Source: Ailanthus altissimus
Taxonomy: Eukaryota > Streptophyta > Magnoliopsida > Sapindales > Simaroubaceae
Reading direction: 5' to 3'
NCBI GenBank assembly: GCA_946807835.1
Contig: OX327709.1
Span: 24,243,501 to 24,307,500, forward strand
DNA length: 64,000 nt
In this document: piece by piece, positions 36,020 through 46,800 of the stretch
Numbering within the stretch: the first letter of the stretch is position 1
Layout: each line of letters opens with the position of its first letter
Notes under the pieces: model-generated
Told to the model about the DNA's origin: nothing
The model's database searches: none
Seen by the model: only the letters and a program-made list of their open reading frames with translations
Position numbers and translations under genes: made by a program

Positions 36020-37880
36020 AGTGCACGACTTGATATCCTCAATAAACTGGTATCAAATAATACATGTTTTACTAAATATATCATCTTTATAACTTTGAAT
36101 TTGTTGAAATTTAATATTTTAATTATTTGGTGTTTATGAGTAGTCATTCGAGTTTATTTTTATCACTTTTTTTTAAAACAAAAGATAGTTTTATTTCCTT
36201 GCCTTCTAAAAAACTAGTAATAATAGGGAAAGTGGTATTTCGGCAGCAACTGCAAAGCCCTTTTGATAAAATATAAGAATACAAGTTATCGTTGCGCTCC
36301 AAAAATTTTAAAATAAATTATTAGTAAAAATATTCAAATTAATCTATTGATATATTTAAATAATTAAATGTTTCATATTTATTGAGCTAAATTTATGATC
36401 ATAACCTCTATTTTCTAATGAGATCATCGATCTATTTAAACTATCATAACGAGAAAGTGTATAAATATATTATCGAAAAAAAGTAAGTATAAAAAATCTT
36501 GTTAGAGAAAAATAGATTTAATAAAAGAAAGATTGTATTTCAATATCTGTTTTTTTTTTAACTAAACTTATAGGTTGCGAAACATTTAAAAATTACATGA
36601 TTATCCCCAAACTTTCATGAAAATTTCTTAGAGCAACTTCTTTCGTCTTTTCTTTTACTTATTGATTGATTACTCAAAGAGCAAAATAATCATCCTACAA
36701 GAATAAATAAATACTCTGAAACTTGAGTCAATGTTCGATTGAAAGAAAGAAGTGTTTCAGTGTATGAAGCATTTCTAACGTTAAGAGGGTGTACGAGATG
36801 TTCTTCAAAAATGTTTTCCAAGGCTCAACAGTAATGAAAATTAATTAAATAAATAAATAATTGATGAGAAATAATATGTTTGTAAAGTGGTAGAGTTAAA
36901 TACGAAATAGGATTTGTGCGTATGCATAATACAATATGTTTTGTTTTGAAGAAATAACATTGTGTTTTGACTTATAATCATATTTGGATTCAACGATCAT
37001 AATTGACTTGATAATTCTAATTAAAAAAATAATGAATTATGTTTTAAATATGTTTTCTCACTTCCGCGTGTTTCTCTACTCATTGAGAAAATACATGTGA
37101 ATTAATGGATTGGATTTTACTTATTCATAGGTGGAGAGTCTCGAATCCAAATCTTTCAATAGTATTGGGCTGCATAATTAGAACGTGCCAAATTTATTTC
37201 GTTGAGTTATTTTTTTTTCAAATAAGCCCATTGTTTTTTTTTTAAAGTAGTGCAGGTTGATTGTTAATTTAATAATCAGTTCAATATTTATAATAAATAA
37301 ATTTATACAGAATGATTTGTAATAAAAAAATAAATATTTCAAGAAATTCATTATGGCACATTTTATGGAAAAATAATGTGTCCACAAAGAGAGAATTATA
37401 GTGGTTGAAGACGTTTTAGCATGTTTACAAATATTTCCTTTGGTGTCATATCATACTTTTATAATGTTCGCACCACTTGATTTAGTTGGTATCGTAAAAA
37501 TCTCATGTTTTGCTTATTTGTCATTTGTTAATTAATTTATATTATTTTATTAATTAATAATAATTTAATATATCATTTTCTTAAAATATAATTTAAATTA
37601 TCTAATATTATTCTTTACCAACCCCGTGCTCGTAAGTCAAAGAGATTTCAATTGTTGATTGTCATTAAACTATGTCTAATAAAAAATAAAAAAAGTAAAT
37701 CAATGTAAAAGTTTTTGGGCCTTTGGGCACTTGGCAACTCTCATCGGGGAACGAAACGAATTAGCCTTAAGCAAGGGCAAGGCCCCTCATCCGCAATACA
37801 CGCCTTATCTGAGTAACGAGCTCACTCACGGCCACTAAATTTTGGGAACCAAAAATTTTCTTACCAAAACCAACCACCAT
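36020..37880. other. AT-rich spacer, no gene seen
   Basis: No gene recognised. The final ~150 bp before 37882 presumably contain the EF-P promoter and 5' UTR. No convincing core promoter element was fixed. Confidence 0.5.
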
Positions 37881-37881
37881 C

Positions 37882-40800
37882 ATGGCGGGAACCACGGCCA
37901 CCTTTAATTTCAAATCACCTCCGTCACTATTCCGCCGTTCATCACCGTCCATTTCAGTCTCGTCTAAACCTTCTCTACTCTCCATGCGCCCTCTTTCCAG
38001 ATACCCCAGTTAATATAATCACTCTCCTATTCCCATTTCAGTTATTACATTTTTGAAGTATGATTACTAAGTGTTTGTGTTATTGCTTAGCAGGGATTTA
38101 CGCGAGTACTAGCAACGATATCAAAGTGGGTTCCAACATTGAAGTGGACGGAGCTCCTTGGCGTGTTTTGGGTATATAATTTATTTGCTTTTTTTTTTCT
38201 TTTCCTTTTTTGGTGCAGAACATTTTAAATAGCGTGCTTAAATTCGTGTTATGTTTTGTAGAGTTTCTTCATGTGAAACCTGGGAAGGGAGCAGCATTTG
38301 TGAGGACCAAGCTTCGGAACTACATGACAGGAACTACAGTTGAGAGAACTTTTAGGGCGGGAATTACGGTAATTAATTTTTTAAACTGCAAATTCAACCT
38401 ATAATCAAAGTTTTATCTACTCTAAATTAATTGGGTCTGCAAAGGCTGAAATTTCCAAGACTTAAAACATTTGTGGGTTGCTTTTATGTTTTATTTATTT
38501 TGCCCCTTGTAAATTATCCTAGGATAGCGTATGGAAAACTGCTCCGGCCATACTTCATTTGACTTGCAATAGGAGATGTATTTAAGTAATGTTTTTTAGA
38601 CTAATATGAATTCACTGCCCACAATGTGCAGAAATCTTGTGAAGATGTGTAGTTTTACCTAAATACTTGGGACTTGGAACTGTTGTTACAATTGGTGTGT
38701 GTGGTGGTTCCAGAACGGAAAAAGATTTTCATGCGTCCCTAATATGGTGACAATGTTCCAGCTTAAGTACATTGAAAAGACTGGCCCCACAGTTATTTAT
38801 AAATTTTAGGGTGAATTTGGACTAATATCCTATGAACATTCATGAGCGCTTATGATAGGTCCCAGTTAGAGTGACGAGGGAAAGAGTTAAACAATTTGCC
38901 TTCTCTGGGTGAAAGCAAAACCACCGTTTGTTTACTTAATTCAACTGCTACCTTCTTCATTCATTTCATGAAATTTAAATAGAAAATACATTGCATGGTC
39001 ACGTTGTGGAGGACTTGTAACTTCCACGTTTCTAATCTAATGATATGTCCATTATCTCACAATAATACAACTTCTCAAACATCCTAACTGTACGTAATTG
39101 TGGGTGTAACCGCTGCATGCACTATGTCCTTTGTAACTCCCCTTTATGTCTTGTGTTTCACGTACCCCATGTAGCCATTGCGACAGCTCCCTTTCAAATA
39201 TTCTCCTGCACAGTGCAATGCTTTCTATGTGAACCTTTCCTATCTTTCATGTCTCATGCAGCGTGCCTAGCTTTACGCCCCGCCCCCCCCCCCCCCCCCC
39301 CCCCCCTAGGTGATATATTTGGAGTTTCTCTTGAGGGGCCTAGTGGAACGCCTTAGTGGCCTATCAATACCCCCTCCATCAACTGGAACCTTGTCCCCAA
39401 GGTTCATATTTGGAAACTATTGCTGGATGCGTTCCATGGTTTCCCAGGTGGCGTCTTCCAAAGGGCATCCTTTCCATTTAACTAAGACTTCGGCTATGGT
39501 GTTGCGACCGTCCTTGACCCAGCAAGCATCTCGGATACACTCTGGTGTGGGCGTGTCGGCAGCTGAGTTTGTGCACACTGGTAGCTCCTGGTTGATGCTG
39601 ACATTGTCGCCGATCTTCTTTTTAAGCAAGGAGATGTGAAACGCAGGATGTACCCGCGTTCCTTCAGGAAGCTTTAGCTTGTAAGCAACCGGGCCCACTC
39701 GTTCTTCAACTTGGTAAGGTCCAAAGTATCTGCTGGCTAATTTTTGGTGGGCACGTCTTTGAGTTGACTGTTGGTGGTAGGGTTGTAGTTTCAGAAAGAC
39801 AAAGTCTCCGATACTGTAATGGACGTCCCGTCTTTGTCGATCGGCCGTTTGCTTCATTTTATTGGTAGCAGCATGCAAATTCTGTTTAAGTTGTTGGAGG
39901 ACTGTGTCGCGGTCTACTAGGTCTTGATCCAGGGTATCGATGGGAGAAGATCCAATTTGGTATTTTGGGATGAAAGGTGGTGCACATCCGTAAAGGGCCT
40001 GAAATGGAGTCATGCCTGTGGATACATTATAGGTTGTATTGTACCAAAATTCTGCCCAAGGCAGGTAGTAACTCCATCGATGAGGTTGTTGATAAACGAA
40101 GCAGCGGAGATACTATTCTACACAACGATTTACTACCTCTGTTTGGCCGTCGGTTTACGGATGATATGCAGAGCTCATTTTCAGAGTGGTGCCCGAGAGT
40201 TTAAAAAACTCCTGCCAAAATTTGCTGATAAAGATGGGGTCTTGATTCGAAATTATAGCTTTTGGCATTCCGTGGAGCTTAACTACGCCTTGAACAAATT
40301 CCTCAGCTACTTTCCTTGCCGTGAAAGGATGTCGAAGGGTCATGAAGTGCGCATACTTACTGAGTCTGTCGACTACCACAAAAATCGTATCTTGACCATT
40401 AGAGGGTGGGAGGCCTTCAATGAAATCCATCGAGATTTCCTCCCAGACCTAGTTTGGTATTGGCAAAGGTTGAAGGAGTCCGGCAGGGGTCAGTGTTTCA
40501 GCTTTCATTCGCTGGCAGGTGTCGCAGGCACCTACATATTGTTGCACGGATTTGTACATCGACGGCCAGTAGAAATTTTTTTAGAGTCGTTTGAAGGTGC
40601 GTAACACTCCGGAATGTCCTCCTAGTTTAGTGTCATAGAATTCAGCTAGCAGTTGTTTGATGAGAGCCGTGTGAGGTGGCACCACTACTCGGTTCTTATA
40701 GAGCACCAGTCCATCCCGAGTCGTATAAGGCTTCCCTGGATATTTTGTAGCCAAATCTTGTACGCGAACTGCGTAAGGGTGACTTGTGTAAGCTTTACGT

Positions 40801-43800
40801 ATTTCATCCAAAATAGTTGCCTGAGATCTTGAGATATGATTTAGCATGGGGCTGCCTGTGACTCGAGAAAGTGCTTCTGCGGCAGAATTTTCCTTGCCCG
40901 GCCGATAGATGACCTCGTAGTCATATCCAAGCAATTTAGCCACCCATTGCTGCTGTTCCGGCGTGGCGATGTGCTGCTCTAAGAGATATTTAAGGCTGCG
41001 CTGGTCCGTTTGAATGAAGAATTTACTGCCTAACAAGTATGGTCTCCAGGTGCGTATCGCCTCTAAAATTGCCAGCATTTCTCTGGCATACGTAAACTAG
41101 TTCTTTTTGGTGATGCCCAGGGCCTTACTCATAAACGCAATAGGTTGTCCCTGTTGTGAAAGGACCGCTCCTATTCCATCGCCGGAAGCATCTGTCTCAA
41201 TGGTAAAAGGTTCTTTAAAATTCGGCATTGCTAGGATAGGCGTTGTCGTCATGGCGGACTTGAGCTTGTTGAAAGTAGCTTCAGCTGATTCACTCCATTT
41301 GAATTGGCCCTTTTTGAGGAGATTAGTGAGTGGCCGAGCGATGATCCCATAATGCCTCACAAATTTTTGGTAGTAGCCCGTAAGCTTGAGAAACCCTCTC
41401 AACTCAGTCAGATTACTTGGGGTCGGCCATCTAAGCATTGCTTCAATTTTATGATGATCCACCTTTACTCCTTGGTGTGAGATGATGTGTCCCAGATAAT
41501 CCAATTCTTGCTGTCCAAATGCGCACTTGCTGGCTTTCATGTAGAATTGATGGTGCCTTAATATGTCAAAAGTTTGTTGAACATGGTGTATATGTTCTTC
41601 CATGTTCGAACTGTCAATAGACAGCTTTGACAGCTTTGCTGGACAGCTGTCAATAGAAGACAGCTTTGACAGCTTTGCTGGACAGCTGTCAATAGACAGC
41701 TTTGCTGTCCATATTGTTTTCTATGTGTGGAAATGAATGTGTGTGAGTTGTAAAGGCAAGCTTTCCACCTTTGTCAAAGGTGGAAGCTTGCTTATATATT
41801 CATATGTTTCCTTCAATGTAGATACAAGTTTTCTTCTTCTCTGAATCCTTTTTACATGGTATCAGAGCATCAGTTTCTGGGCATTTTCTGAAATTTTCGT
41901 TTTCAGTTTTTTGGGCATTTTTTTCTGGAGTGGTGTTCTTCGGCAAACTTTGTTTAAGGTCCTTCTTTCAATTTCTTTATTTTCTTGGATAATTTTCCAA
42001 TGGACTCTACACCTATTTGTGTCAAGTTTACAGGTAAAAATTACTCTACTTGGGCTTTTCAGTTTGAATTTTTTCTCAAGGGAAAAGACCTTTGGGGCCA
42101 TATTGATGGCACGGATGTTGCACCAACATTCGACACTGCCAAATCCAAAGATGTTGTGTCTTCTCCTTCTTGGACTGTGCTTGATGCTCGAATAATGTCT
42201 TGGCTTCTTGGTTCGGTGGAGCCACATATTGTCACCAACTTGCGGGCTCACCGCTCCGCTCAATCCATGTGGAATTATTTGAAGAGAGTTTATCATCAAG
42301 ATAATGATGCTCGTCGCTTTCAGTTGGAACATGCGATTGCCATGTTTCAACATGGTAGTCTTTCCATCCAAGACTACTACTCGGCATTTTTGACTCTCTG
42401 GCATGAATATACTGATTTGGTTACAGCAGATGTTCCTGTTGCTGCTCTTAAGACTATTCAGAATCTTCACAATACTAGCCAACGTGATCAGTTTCTTATG
42501 AAACTACGCCCGGAATATGAATCAATTCGCTCCTCTCTGCTGAACAGATCTCCTGTTCCCTCTCTTGATATTTGTTTTGGTGAGTTACTTCGCGAAGAAC
42601 AACGTCTTAGTACTCAAGTTATTCTGGAGCAATCTCATGGCAGTTTCGGGACAACAACTATGGCTTATGCTGCCCGCGGACGTGGACCACCTGTGACTTC
42701 TAAAAATCTGCAATGTTTCTGTTGCAAAGTATATGGGCATATTGCTGCCAATTGTTCTAAAAAATATTGTTCCTATTGCAAGAAAAAGGGTCATATTATC
42801 AAAGAATGTCGTATCCGCCCCCAGAATCGTCAGGCCCAAGCATTTCAAACTTCTGTTACTGTTCCTCCAGCAGCAACTTCTGCACCACATAGCTCTTCCT
42901 CAAGTGCTTCCTCTGATCTTGCACCTCCTGCAGCAACTTACTGCACCCCTGAAATGGTACAACAAATGCTAATTTCAGCATTATCCGCGATGGGGTTTCA
43001 AGGTAAAAATTCTACTACACTCTGGTATGTAAACTCGGGGGCTTCTAATCACATGACAAATACTCCCACAACTCTGTCTCATGTTCGGCCCTATAATGGT
43101 CAATCTGCCATTCAGACAGCCAATGGCAATTCTTTGCCAATCACTGCTGTCGGAAATGCCTCTTCTACATTTACTGATGTGTTTCTTGCTCCTCAGCTTT
43201 CCACGAATCTTATTTCTGTTGGTCAATTAGTTGATAACAATTGTGCTGTTAATTTTTCTGGTGATGGTTGTGTTGTGCAGGACCAGGTAACGGGGGAGCC
43301 AATCGCGAAGGGACCTAAAGTGGGGCGCTTGTTTCCACTATTTTTGCCTGTTCCAACACTTTCCTCAGTACCTTCAATTACGTCTTTTGCTTGTAATAAT
43401 GTTCCTAATCCGAGTATGGTGTGGCATCGTCGTTTAGGTCATCCCAATACTCAAATCTTATCTCATGTATTGAACTCCGACTTTCTTGGTAATAAAGAAC
43501 GTTCTTCTTTATCTCTTGAGTGTGATTCTTGTAAACTTGGTAAAAGCAAAACTCTTCCATTTCCTTTGCATGCTAGTAGAGCTTCTCACTGCTTTGATCT
43601 TATCCATAGTGATGTTTGGGGACCTTCCCCGGTTAGTTCACATGAAAAATTTAAATACTATGTGACTTTCATTGATGATCATAGCAGATTCACTTGGGTT
43701 TATTTTCTTCGTTCTAAATTTGAGGTTTTTCGTACCTTCACTGAGTTTTTAGCGTATGTTGAAAATCAATTTTCTGCGAATATTAAGACATTACGCACAG

Positions 43801-46800
43801 ATTCTGGTGGTGAATATTTGTCCACTGAGTTTCAGACATTCTTGGCTTCTAAAGGTATTATCCATCAACGTTCATGTCCTGCTACTCCTCAACAAAATGG
43901 AGTAGCTGAACGCAAAAATCGTCATCTTCTTGATATGGTACGTACTCTTTTGTTAGAATCTTCTGTTCCATCCATGTTTTGGGTTGAGGCTCTAAAGACT
44001 GCTACTCACTTGATTAATCGTTTACCTTCCAAAGTTTTATACATGGAGTCTCCCTATTTCCGCTTATTTGCTAAGCAACCTAGTTATGATAATCTTCGTA
44101 TCTTTGGTTGTGTATGTTTTGTTCATTTACCTCCTCATGAGCGACATAAATTATCTGCTCAATCTATTAGATGTGCATTCTTAGGATATAATATGTGTCA
44201 AAAGGGATTTGTTTGTTATGATCCTCAATTACATCGTACACGTATTTCTAGGAATGTTATTTTCTTTGAAAATCAACATTTCTTTCCTGTGTCATCTGTA
44301 CCCTCTTCTTCTACTGTGGTCCTCCCCTCCTTTGAGAAGCAGTTCTCAGATCTTCATCAAGTCAGTTCTCGCTTTAAACCAGGTATGGTGTATACGAGAC
44401 GATCCCACCCACGATCTCCTCCGGTGGCTCACCCGATATCTGATCCTAACATGCACCAGAATCAGTCAGTTACAGCACCTTCAGAGCCTTTGGTACGTCG
44501 CTCTTCTCGAGTGTCTGTACCCCCGGATAGGTATGGGTTTTCTTCTGGCAATTCTATTTCAGCTCTTACTGCTGCATTGTCCAATTTTGATATTCCCACA
44601 TGCTACTCACATGCTGTCAAGCATGACTGTTGGCGACAGGCTATGCAGGAAGAAATTGCAGCTCTAGAGGCCAATCACACCTGGGACATTGAGCCTTGTC
44701 CTTCCACTATAATTCCTCTGGGATGCAAATGGGTTTACTCCGTCAAGGTTCGCTCTGATGGAAGTTTAGATCGTTATAAAGCTCGGCTTGTTGTTCTTGG
44801 GAACAATCAGGAATATGGTGTCAATTATGAGGAGACCTTTGCTCCTGTGGCTAAGATGACCACTGTTTGTACGATCCTAGCTATTGCTGCTTCCAATGAT
44901 TGGCCACTACATCAGATGGATGTTAAGAATGCTTTCCTTCACGGGGATCTTAAAGAGTGTATTTATATGAAGCCACCCCCGGGATTATTTTCCTCTCCGA
45001 CCTCCAATGTGTGTAAACTTCGTCGCTCTCTTTATGGTCTTAAACAAGCTCCACGGGCCTGGTTTGATAAATTTCGAACCACTTTATTACAATTTTCCTT
45101 CAAGCAGAGCAAGTATGACACTTCATTGTTTCTCCGGAAATCAGACATGGGTCTTGTTGTCCTTTTGGTTTATGTTGATGATATTGTGATCACTGGTTCT
45201 GATTCTGCTTTACTTGTCCAGCTCAAGACCCATAATCTTATTAACTCTATCCTAGATATTTGGAATATGATGATGTATGAGTTGTAGATGTATTATTTTT
45301 CATTTGATGTTGATGGTTGTGAGTTGTAGATGAGATATGAGAAGTTTGGAAGGATGGTTGCCGGTATTAAGTTTGTAGAAGTGTTATACTTTAAGTTGTA
45401 GGTATGGGAATGTCCATAAAACAGGAAAATTTTTGCCGAAATCGATGTGGAATTCCTACTGTAATGAGCGCTTATGAATGTTCATAGAATAGCAATCCAG
45501 TTCCACCCTAAAGTTTATAGAAAACTACGGGCTGGTCTTTTCACACATTGTATCCAATGGGAAAAATGGTGCCCATATTTTTTGTCCTGCTAATGATTAG
45601 AAGAGAGATGTAGTTATTAAGTTGTGTTTAATAGCTGACATAAATCTGCCGCTGAAAAATTATATTTTCTTGACGACAAAGATTTAAGTCTCCACCACAA
45701 GAAAAGATGGTTAAGGTTCGCATTTGGGAAATGGGTCCTGGATAAAGCATTGAAATCCCTTCACTTAATACTTGCTGCTTTAGGGGTTGTACTTTGTAAC
45801 AATGAAGAATAATTACCCCCTGTTTTTTTTTTCTCTTTTGTCTTTCACCAGACTTTTCTCTTATGCCAAGTCTTAAAAATAGCATAGTATACCCGCCTTT
45901 GAAAGTACATTGTAACTGCTTTCATCTTGTGGCATGCACAAGCTTCCTTTTATAATTTTATCACACATTGAAACCAGATGCCTATTTCAATCTTTTATAT
46001 GCCTTTATATCTGTAATTTTTTCTCCAGGTTGAAGAGGCAGATGTATTCAAGGAAACCAAACAATTCACATACAAAGATGGTTCCCTGTTTGTATTCATG
46101 GACCTGGTATTGTTTTTTTTTTCTTATCCACTTGCATCTAATTTGTTATACATTGTATTTTAAAATTAAATTTACTTCAGTTTCCATCTATTCTTTCTCG
46201 GCAAAAGCATTATCTATTATAAGAATTTCCAATGTCGTGTTTGATGATGTGAGCTATCAATGTCATACAAAAGGAATAAACTATCCTTTATCTCTTGAAT
46301 TCAAGGAGCCATGACATAAGCATCTTGGTTTCTTGTTTATGCTTCCTAAATCTCTAACGTTATATGTTTCACAGACGACATTTGAAGAAATTCGTCTCAA
46401 CGAAACAGATGTTGGGGATAAGACAAAGTGGCTGAAAGAGGGAATGGACTGCAATTTGCTATTTTGGAAAGGAAAAGTAATTTTCTACCAAGTTTAAATA
46501 CTTAAGAAGGAAAATCTTGCCTGGATGACTATAATATTCTTCGTAGAGTCCCTTTATGGCACAACATATCAAGCTCCATCTGTTTTCTACCATTTGTTGC
46601 TGTCTGCTTCTTATCAGTCGGTTTATTGATATGCTTGCAGGTTATTGATTTTGACGTTCCAATTACAGTTCAGCTGACTGTAGTTGATGTTGATCCTGGC
46701 CTTAAGGGTGACACTGCTCAAGGTAATGTCATTTTGCTTCTACTGTAAATCTCAAGGCTCTGGTAAATTATCCTTTTGGTGTAACTGTCAGTGTGCATCA

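Noticed and set aside
39924..40604. 226-codon plus-strand frame over the gypsy integrase
   Set aside because: Antisense to integrase sequence that is clearly recognisable on the minus strand despite its stops.
41985..41999. Upstream extension of the copia frame from TTG at 41985
   Set aside because: TTG is not a likely plant start; the ATG at 42000 gives the usual gag N-terminus.
41862..42482. 206-codon minus-strand frame over the copia gag
   Set aside because: Antisense to an uninterrupted and recognisable gag-pol frame; no family resemblance.
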